From CAVQEK01 sp964596645 (GTDB lineage: Bacteria > Bacteroidota > Bacteroidia > Cytophagales > Cyclobacteriaceae): a DNA stretch of 57,160 nucleotides. Shown one piece after another: positions 1 to 6,767 of this stretch. Location of the stretch: assembly GCA_964596645.1 (NCBI GenBank), contig CAZQVB010000028.1, positions 1 to 57,160 of the forward strand, read 5' to 3'. The notes under the pieces are model-generated. The model was not told where the DNA came from. It saw nothing but the letters and a program-made list of their open reading frames with translations, and ran no database searches. How positions within the stretch are numbered: the first letter of the stretch is position 1; every line of letters begins with the position of its first letter. A program made the position numbers and the translations under genes.

Positions 1-221
1 GCATAGCCCGCATCCACGAAATCGTGGTCTTTATCGAACAGGTAGTAGTTGATGTCTGCTGCCCGGCCTTGTTTAGATTTTGCATGAGCATATTTTCCAA
101 ACCCATTACACCCTTCTTGTGTCTGCTGTTGGTTTTCTGTGTAGAAAGATATAACTGCATATCCCGCTACAGTGCTGAAGTAAATCCCATCCGGGTCATG
201 ATAGTTATATTTAGTGCTCAT
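1..221 (-). pseudogene. Partial reading frame running off the left edge
   Basis: An open frame on the minus strand starts with ATG at 221-219, directly after an in-frame TAG, and runs off the window edge (73 residues visible). The first residues (MSTKYNYHDPDGIYF) recall the start of REP-associated/IS200-like transposases of Bacteroidota. The following part, with NYYLFDKDHDFVDAGY, recalls the conserved tail of Bacteroidota RHS-type repeat proteins. Neither match can be verified here and the two do not normally occur together, so this may be a chimeric or decayed remnant. It lies beside a run of damaged toxin-antitoxin genes, which fits an accessory region. No function is assigned. Confidence 0.3.
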
Positions 222-251
222 TGTCTATTTTTGCTTTTAATTTCATTTGCC

Positions 252-273
252 GCACAAGTGAAAAACACTTGCG
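252..273. repeat. Short hairpin, left copy of an inverted pair
   Basis: A stem of nine positions with one mismatch (GCACAAGTG against CACTTGCGC) closes a five-base A loop. A closely related hairpin lies at 1623-1645 in the opposite orientation. The two bracket the XRE remnant, the first HicBA pair and the antitoxin/RelE-like pair. They could be transcription terminators, ends of a mobile cassette, or members of a dispersed palindromic repeat. Confidence 0.45.
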
Positions 274-364
274 CGAGTAGGGGAATAATATCAACCAGGC
301 CTACAATTTTGCCTATTTTACTGGCAAAGTATAAAATGGCCTTGACTTTATGCTATTGAACATA

Positions 365-683
365 GGAGGACGTATAACACAGCTGCGGAAGCAGCAAAAC
401 CTGTCGCAGACAACTGGCTAAAATGGCCGGACTGTGGCGCTCCGTTTCATTGGCAACTATGAACGCAATGCCGATGCCCCGATTGTTGAAGTGTTATTGA
501 TGCTGGTCCAGGTTTTTAAGGTTGTGGATTTCCTGAGCGGGGAGGGTGAACTTCCAGCTACGATAAAGAGGTACTGAAAAAATTGAGGATACTGAACGAC
601 CAGACATGGGCACCAAACAACATTTCTACTGTGTATTCGATAACGTGATCCGGAACTTTAAAACCAAAAAGCCGTCTGCCTGA
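365..683 (+). pseudogene. Decayed XRE-family (HTH_3) regulator
   Basis: Pieces of a Bacteroidota XRE-type DNA-binding regulator can be read in order but in different frames. From 365 comes RITQLRKQQNLSQ, the first helices of a Cro/C1 helix-turn-helix, ended by a TAA. Next comes RFIGNYERNADAP with VEVLLMLVQVFKV and VDFLSGEGEL, the usual second half of the domain with one codon missing. Then come SYDKEVLKKL and finally TKQH-YCVFDNVIRNFKTKK ending at TGA 681-683. At least three frame changes separate the parts, so no functional protein is expected. Regulators of this kind are often antitoxin-like or guard mobile DNA. The remnant lies just upstream of a HicB gene on the same strand. Identification rests on recalled family sequence, not on a search. 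Confidence 0.7.
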
Positions 684-697
684 TAATATAAAACTAC

Positions 698-934
698 ATG
701 AGGACGCAAAAAAATCCACACAATACCATTCATTTGCCTGTAATGGTGGAAACTGATGAGGACGGAATGTATATTGTAAGCTGTCCGGTTTTTAAGGGAT
801 GCCATTCTTATGGCAAAACAATTGATGAGGCCATAAAGAACATCAAGGAAGTGATTGATATGTGTATGGTAGAAGAAAAACCGGCACACCTCAATCGTTT
901 TATCGGATTCCGAGAAATTGAGGTAAAAGCGTAG
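698..934 (+). CDS. hicB: HicB-family antitoxin
   Basis: This 78-residue protein matches the short HicB antitoxin type. It has the hydrophobic beta strand LPVMVETDEDGMYIVSCP near residues 13-30, then FKGCHSYGKTIDEAI and a helix ending in a conserved NRFIGFREIEV tail. HicB antitoxins neutralise the HicA mRNA interferase by direct binding, and many repress their own promoter. The frame is intact from ATG 698 to TAG 932-934. The partner directly downstream is broken (934-1043), so this antitoxin is probably an orphan here. Orphan antitoxins can protect against related toxins; the second HicAB pair at 1.7-2.3 kb belongs to a different HicA subtype, so cross-protection is only a guess. Confidence 0.85.
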   Translation: MRTQKNPHNTIHLPVMVETDEDGMYIVSCPVFKGCHSYGKTIDEAIKNIKEVIDMCMVEEKPAHLNRFIGFREIEVKA

Positions 935-1043
935 TGTACGTTTTAACAGTAATCTCTGGAAAAAGCTGTTGAAAATCCGAGAAAAAGAAGAATTTGAAAT
1001 AACCCGAATTAATGGCGCTCACCGCCGCATAAAATCCATTTGA
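934..1043 (+). pseudogene. Broken HicA toxin remnant
   Basis: Directly after the HicB stop, one frame gives VISGK and the next gives KKLLKIREKEEFEITRINGA followed by HRRIKS and a TGA at 1041-1043. Together these rebuild the N-terminal two thirds of a HicA double-stranded-RNA-binding-fold toxin. One base is missing between GK and KLL, and the C-terminal strand after the catalytic His region is absent. The usual G-S-H around the active histidine reads G-A-H. The toxin should be dead while the upstream antitoxin is intact, the expected direction of decay because loss of the antitoxin alone would be harmful. Confidence 0.7.
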
Positions 1044-1079
1044 CACACAGGGATTACAAAGCAAAAAGGCATACGCAGC

Positions 1080-1280
1080 ATGAAACAGGTAACACTAAAA
1101 ATCGCTGATAGTAAATTCAAAACATTTCTGGAGTTTATCAAAACTTTGGACTATGTGAAGGTGGAGGATGTAGAAGAAAAGGCACTGGAAGAACTGCAAA
1201 GCAGCTTTCATCAGGTGAAGCTCATGCAGGAAGGCAAGCTCCCGAAGCAATCAGCCAAAGACTTCCTCAATGAGCTATAA
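1080..1280 (+). CDS. Small antitoxin (RelB/DUF2683-like)
   Basis: This 66-residue, highly charged protein starts MKQVTLKIADSKFKTFLEFI and contains a helical middle (VEDVEEKALEELQSSF). It ends with the PKQSAKDFLNEL tail seen on small Bacteroidota antitoxins that sit in front of RelE/ParE-family toxins. Its stop codon (TAA 1278-1280) overlaps the ATG of the following toxin frame (1270) by 11 bases, the usual translational coupling in such pairs. The antitoxin frame is intact although the toxin is frameshifted. The assignment comes mainly from size, composition and position. Confidence 0.65.
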   Translation: MKQVTLKIADSKFKTFLEFIKTLDYVKVEDVEEKALEELQSSFHQVKLMQEGKLPKQSAKDFLNEL

Positions 1281-1601
1281 TGTAATCTCAACCCCTGTTT
1301 TAAGAAACTTTTTAAGAGGCTGGCCAAAAGTCATCCTTCCCTCAAAAAAGATCTTCAGGAGCTTATTAATACCCTGCAGGAAAAACCGGATTCTGGCACT
1401 GCTCTTGGTCATGGTATCTACAAAATCCGGATGGCCATCACTTCCAAAGGAAAAGGAAAATCGGGCGGCGCAAGGGTCATTACCTTCCTCATTATCGATG
1501 ACCAGGAAGTATACCTGGTTCATATCTACGACAAAAGCCAACTCGATAACCTGAGCAAAGATAAAATCCTCGAGTTGCTAAAGAATGCTGTGGCAACGTA
1601 A
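1270..1601 (+). pseudogene. RelE/ParE-family toxin with a -1 frameshift
   Basis: The frame opens with MSYNVISTPV, a typical start of Bacteroidota RelE/ParE-type toxins. It continues in that frame only as nonsense. One base later the correct frame gives KKLFKRLAKSHPSLKKDL, LGHGIYKIRMAI, SKGKGKSGGARVITFLIID and VYLVHIYDKSQLDNLSKD, ending at TAA 1599-1601. A single T missing from a T run near 1306-1309 explains the switch. The rest of the toxin, including the basic GKGKSGGAR strand, is undamaged, so the lesion is recent, a sequencing error, or a slippage-controlled gene. The product would act as a ribosome-dependent mRNA interferase or gyrase poison, but the sequence does not tell which. Confidence 0.75.
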
Positions 1602-1622
1602 AGCGTTATTCCGACCCCGTCA

Positions 1623-1645
1623 GCGCAAGTGTTGTCCACTTGTTC
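1623..1645. repeat. Short hairpin, right copy of an inverted pair
   Basis: GCGCAAGTG, a five-base loop and CACTTG form a short hairpin that closely resembles the one at 252-273 read on the other strand. It sits 21 bases after the frameshifted toxin gene, so it could also end that transcript, although no T run follows. The rest of 1602-1740 shows no coding potential that I can recognise. Confidence 0.45.
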
Positions 1646-1740
1646 CAATGCACAATGAGTGGCTTTTTGCGTTGGCGATCAATGACGGATACCGCTAAAG
1701 CTGAATGTATGCCCAACCATGCAAGGGCTGTGCGGTTGTA

Positions 1741-2082
1741 TTAGACAGCTTCTTTCGATACCCGTAACCTGATCGCTTCGGCGACAAAATTATTTAACGA
1801 TGTTTTTGTTTCCATTGCCAAGAGGGCTGCCTTTTGATGAAGGGTCGCGGGGATCCTCACATTAAAACTTCCTTTAAAGGGCTTCTCAGGTTTGTTGCCT
1901 TTTGCTTTGCAATCATTTAAATACGTTTCAATAGCTTCCATAAAATCTACCTCTAGCAACTTTCCAGTTTCACCTTCATAGGAAATCAGGCCTCTTATTC
2001 CCAATACTTTTCCATAAAGTAAATCATCTTCAGGACTGTACTCTATACTTCCAGTATATCCTTTATATTCTAAATATTTCAT
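1741..2082 (-). CDS. hicB: HicB-family antitoxin with C-terminal DNA-binding domain
   Basis: This 113-residue antitoxin has the long HicB layout. The N-terminal HicB fold (YKGYTGSIEYSPEDDLLYGKV, with GIRGLISYEGE and the helix MEAIETYLNDC) covers about residues 1-60. A C-terminal ribbon-helix-helix segment (FNVRIPATLHQKAALLAMET, then LNNFVAEAIRL) covers about 72-108. The C-terminal domain normally binds the operator of the hicAB operon for autorepression, while the N-terminal domain blocks HicA. It lies downstream of the HicA-like gene with a 4-base overlap (2079-2082), so the pair is toxin first, antitoxin second. The frame is intact. Confidence 0.88.
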   Translation of the reverse strand: MKYLEYKGYTGSIEYSPEDDLLYGKVLGIRGLISYEGETGKLLEVDFMEAIETYLNDCKAKGNKPEKPFKGSFNVRIPATLHQKAALLAMETKTSLNNFVAEAIRLRVSKEAV

Positions 2083-2320
2083 AGCTCTAAAATTTCTCTT
2101 ACCTGTTTCAACGGATACTTCTTCATTATTCCACTCGGGTGTGGTTTATGCAGTATAATTGGAACTCCTTCCTCATTTTCGAACATCACTCTTGATCCTG
2201 ACGTTTTCCCCTTCTTCACTTCAAAAAAACCAAAGTAACCGAATATCGTCACCATCTCATCATAATGAAAATCAGATGGCATACTCAAAAATCTGGCAAT
2301 TAACTTTCCTTTTTAGACAC
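2079..2320 (-). pseudogene. hicA: HicA-family toxin, start region disturbed
   Basis: The frame carries KGKTSGSRVMFENEEGVPII, the HKPHPSGIMKKYPLKQV block and a C-terminal helix. This is the HicA subtype in which the active-site region reads TSGSR before an HKPHP motif. The good frame reaches upstream through KLIARFLSMPSDFHYDEMV but stops at an in-frame TAA with no ATG before residue MPSDF. If one A is added to the run at about 2306-2308, a GTG at 2320-2318 opens MSKKEKLIARFL and continues in frame. The natural start therefore seems to be lost by a one-base deletion. An internal ATG at 2282-2280 or TTG at 2288-2286 could give a 67-69 residue protein lacking the first helix, so weak function cannot be ruled out. 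Confidence 0.65.
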
Positions 2321-2506
2321 AACTCACAGTAACTATATTTAGTTGCACCGCGCAAATTGTTTTTTCTATCCCAGTGGATGATATGTCATAATCACGGTTT
2401 TTAGCGATACAAGGCTAGTATGTCGATAGGCAAGAGTAGGATCGGAAACGCCGGATATGTTCAGTTTATGATGACGATTTATAAACCTTCGCCATTAGAA
2501 AAAGCA

Positions 2507-2537
2507 TAAAAAAAGACCTCTACAGCGAATAGAGGTC
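2507..2537 (-). terminator. Intrinsic terminator after tRNA-Arg
   Basis: Read on the minus strand, a perfect 8-bp stem (GACCTCTA/TAGAGGTC) with a short loop is followed by eight T. It sits six bases beyond the 3' end of the minus-strand tRNA gene and ends its transcript. Confidence 0.85.
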
Positions 2538-2542
2538 GATGG

Positions 2543-2617
2543 TGGTAGCCCCGCCAGGAATCGAACCTGGATCTAGAGTTTAGGAAACTCCTATTCTATC
2601 CGTTGAACTACAGGGCC
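2543..2617 (-). tRNA. tRNA-Arg (anticodon CCT)
   Basis: The minus strand folds into a full cloverleaf. The acceptor is GGCCCTG/CGGGGCT, with a G-U closing pair. The D arm is GTTC/GAAT and the anticodon stem GGAGT/ACTCT carries loop TTCCTAA. The T arm CCAGG/CCTGG carries TTCGATT, and discriminator A is followed by an encoded CCA. Anticodon CCT reads AGG. A terminator follows immediately. Confidence 0.93.
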
Positions 2618-2786
2618 TGGATTTGAGGGGGCAAAAATAGCTAATTTTATGTGCAAAATGCAAAGTCCTTGCCATGCGCAGGTGACCGGAACAGCGGCAT
2701 ATTTTTGTATAATTGCACCGCCCATCGGGGCAGTGGCAGCATAGGCCATTTTCTGATCGACTTATTCGTTACTTTTTATCATAAGC

Positions 2787-3980
2787 ATGAAGCGTAAATT
2801 GAAACTTGGCATTTTTGGATTTGGTGTAGTAGGGCAGGGCCTGTATCATGTGCTGGACGAAACACGGGGCATACAGGCTGAGATATTGAAGATATGCGTG
2901 AAAAACCGCAGCAAGAAAAGAACACTGCCCGATCACTTCTTCACCTTCGACCGCGACGACATACTGGAAAATGACGATGTGGACGTGGTGGTAGAGCTCA
3001 TCAGCGATGCCGAAGCGGCCTACGAAATAGTGACACGCGCACTGCAAAAGGGCAAATCGGTGGTCACCTCCAACAAAAAAATGGTAGCCGACCACATGGC
3101 AGAGCTGTATGAACTACAGCAAAAACACGGGGCGGCCCTGTTGTACGAAGGCTCATCATGCGCCAGCATACCCATAATTCGCAACCTGGAAGAGTACTAC
3201 GACAATGACCAACTCAGCGCTATAGAAGGCATATTCAATGGCTCCACCAATTATATACTTACGAAAATATTCGATCAGAATCTGGGGTTTCAGGAGGCGC
3301 TGAGGCAGGCACAGGAAAACGGCTATGCCGAAGCCGACCCCTCACTCGATGTGGAGGGCTACGACGCTAAGTACAAGCTGTGCATCATCCTCGCCCATTC
3401 CTTTGGTCTGTTCGTAGACCCCGCAGAGGTGTTCAACTTTGGCATACAAAACATCAATGACTTTGATATAAAAATAGCCCAGGAAAAAGGGTACAGGATA
3501 AAGCTGATAGCGCGGAGCCGTAAGATAGGCAATGACGTGGTGGCCTACGTGCTGCCCCAGTTTGTGAGCCCCGCCAGCGACTTGTATAAAGTGGAAAATG
3601 AGTACAACGCGGTGATCGTGGAAAGCGCCTTCTCTGAGCACCAGTTTTTTATCGGCAAAGGTGCAGGTGGCTATCCTACAGGTTCGGCCGTGCTATCCGA
3701 CATTTCTGCCCTCACCTACGACTATAAGTATGAATATAAAAAAAGAGGGCAGGGCCTGGGCTACACCATGTTCTCGGACCTCGATCTGGAAGTGTATGTG
3801 CGCTTTAGCAATGGCGCCGAGATCAATATGGATGACTTCAAAGAAATACGGGAAGAGCACCGCACCGCCAATCACCGGTACATCATTGGTAGCATCGCCT
3901 ATCAAAAATTGGTGCGTGCCGAATGGCTGAACAATGCCAATGTGAACGTGATACTCACCGAAGGCGCCCATGCCAAATAG
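2787..3980 (+). CDS. hom: Homoserine dehydrogenase
   Basis: The enzyme reduces aspartate-4-semialdehyde to homoserine with NAD(P)H, the branch point to threonine and methionine. The 397-residue protein has an N-terminal Rossmann fold with GFGVVGQG at residues 11-18 and a VVTSNKKMVADH strand near residue 95. The signature region EADPSLDVEGYDAKYK near residues 183-198 contains the catalytic Asp and Lys, and FNGSTNYILT precedes it. About 80 residues follow the catalytic domain, a size that suits an ACT-like regulatory tail, although I cannot prove the fold. It is monofunctional (no aspartokinase fusion) and stands alone between a tRNA gene and a tandem repeat. ATG 2787 gives the expected start MKRKLKLGIFG. 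Confidence 0.95.
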   Translation: MKRKLKLGIFGFGVVGQGLYHVLDETRGIQAEILKICVKNRSKKRTLPDHFFTFDRDDILENDDVDVVVELISDAEAAYEIVTRALQKGKSVVTSNKKMVADHMAELYELQQKHGAALLYEGSSCASIPIIRNLEEYYDNDQLSAIEGIFNGSTNYILTKIFDQNLGFQEALRQAQENGYAEADPSLDVEGYDAKYKLCIILAHSFGLFVDPAEVFNFGIQNINDFDIKIAQEKGYRIKLIARSRKIGNDVVAYVLPQFVSPASDLYKVENEYNAVIVESAFSEHQFFIGKGAGGYPTGSAVLSDISALTYDYKYEYKKRGQGLGYTMFSDLDLEVYVRFSNGAEINMDDFKEIREEHRTANHRYIIGSIAYQKLVRAEWLNNANVNVILTEGAHAK

Positions 3981-4020
3981 GCCGGCTTGTAGTGCTGACC
4001 TGCCCGGTGCAATGACTTCT

Positions 4021-4326
4021 CACAAAGTACAAAATTCAACCTCGTGACCTTTGTGCTTAACCTTGTGTTCTTTGAGGTAAAAACAATCATGTCAGTCAGC
4101 TTGCTCAACAATGGGGTGATGCCTGGGACTTTGGTAATTTTTACCACTAAGGGCACAAAGACTTCACAAAGTACACAATGCAACCTTGTGTCCTTGGTGC
4201 TAATCTTCGTGTTCTTTGTGGTAAAAATCATGTCAGTAAGCTTGCTCAATAATGGGGTGATGCCTGGAACTTTGTTAATTTTTTAACACGAAGGGCACAA
4301 AGGCTTCACTAAGTACACAATTCAAC
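4021..4326. repeat. Tandem intergenic repeat, two full units and a partial third
   Basis: A unit of about 143 bases starts at 4021 (CACAAAGTACA) and again at 4165; a third copy starts at 4307 and stops after about 20 bases. Each unit includes a CTTGTGT..CTTTG..GGTAAAAA block, an ATCATGTCAGT(C/A)AGCTTGCTCAA(C/T)AATGGGGTGATGCCTGG-type core and an AGGGCACAAAG block. The spacer 3981-4332 holds nothing else. Short frames on both strands are by-products of the repeat. Such elements usually occur dispersed in a genome. Confidence 0.85.
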
Positions 4327-4332
4327 TTGCGT

Positions 4333-5025
4333 TTACCGAACTGAATTGATCATGTTGAGGATGGTGCATGCCACTAACGCAGCCGTTTCGGTGCGCAGGC
4401 GCGAGGGTCCCAGTCCTACCATTTGTACACCGGCTTGCGTGGCCATGGCCATCTCTTCGTCGGTGAAGTCTCCCTCCGGGCCGATCAGTACACAACAGCT
4501 GAAACCCGGCTTTGCGGTGTGCGTGAGGTGTGCAGCATCCTCATGCTGATGCGCAATGAATGCCTCCTTTTCTTTCATCGACCCAATGAATTGCTTGAAA
4601 TCCTGAGCTTCCGCGATGCTGGGCAGCCAGGCTTTCTCCGATTGCTTCATGGCGCTTATCGCTTTGCGCTCCAGCCGGTCTGTGCGCAGCCGTGTGCGCT
4701 CCGAATTCTGGCACCATATGGGCGTGATCTTTTCTACGCCGATCTCCACGCTTTTCTCCACAAACCACTCCAGCCGGTCGATGCTCTTGGTGGGCGCTAT
4801 GGCAATGTGAATGCTAAAGGGGCGAGGAGGAACGTGTGTTGTATGCTGCACAGAATAGGCGCAGCGTTTTGGATGGTCGTCTTCAATGCGGGCTTCATAA
4901 AAGTTGCCCTTGCCATCTACTATTTGGATGATATCACCCTTTTGCTTTCGAAGCACTTTCACACAATGCCGCGACTCCTCTTCGTCAAGCACATGTGCCG
5001 CCCCAGGCTGATAAAAGAGCTGCAT
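4333..5025 (-). CDS. rsmE: 16S rRNA m3U1498 methyltransferase RsmE
   Basis: RsmE is a SPOUT-class enzyme that methylates N3 of U1498 in 16S rRNA with S-adenosylmethionine. The 230 residues show an N-terminal PUA-like RNA-binding part (residues 1-70, with HCVKVLRKQKGD) and the C-terminal trefoil-knot domain. Knot motifs visible are IAPTKSIDRLEWFVEKSVEI, CVLIGPEGDFTDEE and the terminal LGPSRLRTETAALVAC, which together form the cofactor pocket. The start ATG overlaps the TAA of the acyl-CoA-binding protein gene by one base (TAATG), so the two are co-translated. Confidence 0.96.
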   Translation of the reverse strand: MQLFYQPGAAHVLDEEESRHCVKVLRKQKGDIIQIVDGKGNFYEARIEDDHPKRCAYSVQHTTHVPPRPFSIHIAIAPTKSIDRLEWFVEKSVEIGVEKITPIWCQNSERTRLRTDRLERKAISAMKQSEKAWLPSIAEAQDFKQFIGSMKEKEAFIAHQHEDAAHLTHTAKPGFSCCVLIGPEGDFTDEEMAMATQAGVQMVGLGPSRLRTETAALVACTILNMINSVR

Positions 5026-5282
5026 TATGTCAGTAGTTGATTGACCAGTTGCACATAGCCGGCTTTGGCATCTTCTGTCGTCATGCCTTTTCTCTCGGCC
5101 CAGGCATCGTATTTTGCAATGGCTTTGAAGTCGAACCCCTTGGGCCTGCTGCCCTGCACGTCACCTTCGGTAGCCTGTTTGTACAGTCCGTACATCTCCA
5201 GCAGTACCGCGTTTGATGGGCGCCGGGGCAGTGTCTGCGCCTGATTTACCGCCTGTTCAAATTGTTGATCAAGGTTTTCCAT
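5025..5282 (-). CDS. Acyl-CoA-binding protein
   Basis: This 85-residue protein is a four-helix ACBP that binds medium- and long-chain acyl-CoA esters in the cytosol. The hallmark line YKQATEGDVQGSRP (about residues 32-45) and FDFKAIAKYDAWAERKGMT (about 50-68) contain the Tyr/Lys positions that contact CoA. It sits between citrate synthase (43 bases upstream, with a terminator in between) and rsmE (one-base overlap). ACBPs are common in eukaryotes and scattered in bacteria; in Bacteroidota they are stand-alone genes as here. The role is presumably buffering acyl-CoA pools. Confidence 0.93.
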   Translation of the reverse strand: MENLDQQFEQAVNQAQTLPRRPSNAVLLEMYGLYKQATEGDVQGSRPKGFDFKAIAKYDAWAERKGMTTEDAKAGYVQLVNQLLT

Positions 5283-5294
5283 GATGGTGTCAAT

Positions 5295-5322
5295 AAAAAA
5301 AACCGGCGCTGGGCCGGCTTTA
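5295..5322 (-). terminator. Terminator after citrate synthase
   Basis: On the minus strand the order AAAGCCGGC, a five-base loop, then GCCGG plus eight T forms a roughly 9-bp stem with a T tract, four bases after the gltA stop codon. It separates gltA from the downstream ACBP-rsmE pair, at least in part. Confidence 0.75.
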
Positions 5323-5325
5323 TGA

Positions 5326-6612
5326 TTATCTGTCGTCTAGCTTTTTGTACGACCTCTTTTGATGGCCGACGTATATTTGGCGCGGCCTGCCGATGGGCTC
5401 CTTGTTTTCCCGCATCTCCTTCCACTGGGCTATCCAGCCGGGTAGCCTTCCTATGGTAAACATCACCGGGAACATCAACGTAGGGATGCCGATGGCTTTC
5501 ATGATGATGCCTGAGTAGAAGTCAACGTTGGGGTACAGCTTGCGCTCTACGAAATAGTCATCTTGCAAGGCTGCCTTTTCCAGCTTTTTGGCAATTTCCA
5601 GTTCGGGTTCATCCACGCCCAGATTATCCAGAATGTCGTCGGCACTGCGTTTCAATATCTTGGCGCGCGGGTCGAAGTTTTTGTACACCCGGTGACCAAA
5701 GCCCATCAGGCGGAAGGAATCGTCTTTGTCTTTAGCCTTTTCGATATATTTCTCCACATTGCCGCCGTCGGCTTTTATGGCTTCCAGCATTTCTATCACG
5801 GCCTGGTTGGCACCTCCGTGCAGCGGCCCCCACAGCGCATTGATGCCGCCGGCTACTGAGGCATACAGGCTGGCTTTGGAGGAACCCACGATGCGCACGG
5901 TAGAGGTAGAGCAGTTTTGCTCGTGGTCGGCGTGTAAGATGAATATCTTTTCCATGGCATCGACCACCACAGGGTCTATCTCGTATTCTTCCGTTGGCAG
6001 GGCAAACATCATTTTGATGAAGTTTTCCACATACGGCAGCTTGGTGTCGGGATAGTTGTAGGGAGTCCCACGCTGATTGTTGAAGGCATAGGCCACCAGG
6101 GTTGGTATCTTGGCGAGCAGGCGAATGATGGTCATATTCACCTTGTCAGACGAGCGGTTGGGGTCGAGTGACTCCGGGAAAAATGCAGTGAGTGCGGTAG
6201 CGAGTGAAGAGAGAACGCCCATCGGGTGCGCATTGGATGGGAAGCCGTCCATGATTTTCTTCATGTCTTCGTGCACCAGACGCTCATTTTTTATTTCGTT
6301 GTCAAACTTTTCGAGTTCTGCCGGCGTGGGCAGCTCGCCATTGATTAGCAAATAAGCCACTTCCAAAAAGCTAGACTGCTCGGCAAGCTCTTCTATCGGA
6401 TACCCGCGATAGCGAAGTATGCCCTGCTCACCATCTAAAAAGGTAATGGCACTGGTGGTGGAGCCTGTGTTTTTGTAACCGTTGTCGAGGGTGATGATGC
6501 CCGACTCGGAGCGCAACTGGCTGATGTCTATTGCCACTTCATTTTCTGTGCCTTCAAAAAGTGGGAGCTGGTAGGTCTTCCCATTTACAGTAAGCTCTGC
6601 TGTATTTGCCAT
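5326..6612 (-). CDS. gltA: Citrate synthase
   Basis: The enzyme condenses acetyl-CoA with oxaloacetate to citrate, the first step of the TCA cycle. The 428-residue protein is of the hexameric type-II length with an N-terminal small beta domain (about residues 1-60). Catalytic landmarks are all present: LWGPLHGGANQ (active His), MGFGHRVYKNFDPRA (second His) and PNVDFYSGI (active Asp), followed by the arginine-bearing FTIGRLPGWIAQW. The C-terminus GRPRQIYVGHQKRSY is typical. The gene is transcribed alone between a terminator downstream and an SPFH gene 155 bases upstream on the same strand. Confidence 0.97.
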   Translation of the reverse strand: MANTAELTVNGKTYQLPLFEGTENEVAIDISQLRSESGIITLDNGYKNTGSTTSAITFLDGEQGILRYRGYPIEELAEQSSFLEVAYLLINGELPTPAELEKFDNEIKNERLVHEDMKKIMDGFPSNAHPMGVLSSLATALTAFFPESLDPNRSSDKVNMTIIRLLAKIPTLVAYAFNNQRGTPYNYPDTKLPYVENFIKMMFALPTEEYEIDPVVVDAMEKIFILHADHEQNCSTSTVRIVGSSKASLYASVAGGINALWGPLHGGANQAVIEMLEAIKADGGNVEKYIEKAKDKDDSFRLMGFGHRVYKNFDPRAKILKRSADDILDNLGVDEPELEIAKKLEKAALQDDYFVERKLYPNVDFYSGIIMKAIGIPTLMFPVMFTIGRLPGWIAQWKEMRENKEPIGRPRQIYVGHQKRSYKKLDDR

Positions 6613-6767
6613 GTCGTAAATCAGGTTATATATGTGTATTACTTAAAATTTCCTTTCTCAAAGGGCTGTAAAAATATAAATAAAAAGTTGCCGGGGGTTA
6701 GCCATGCTGCGCAATTGCACTTTTAATAGCATGAACTAACACCGACATAAGAAGTTTGGAGAAGCTT

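Noticed and set aside
1270..1601. Programmed ribosomal frameshift in the RelE-like toxin
   Set aside because: A run of four T followed by AAG is not a known strong slippery site and no stimulating structure is seen downstream; a simple deletion is more likely, though phase variation stays possible.
2543..2617. tRNA-Arg(CCT) as an integration site for a mobile element covering 1-2.3 kb
   Set aside because: No integrase and no repeat of the tRNA 3' end were noticed in the 2.5 kb to the left; the degraded region may still be part of an island that extends beyond the window.
4044..4286. Small reading frames inside the tandem repeat on both strands
   Set aside because: Their sequences repeat with the 143-base unit and have no start context or domain; they are by-products of the repeat.
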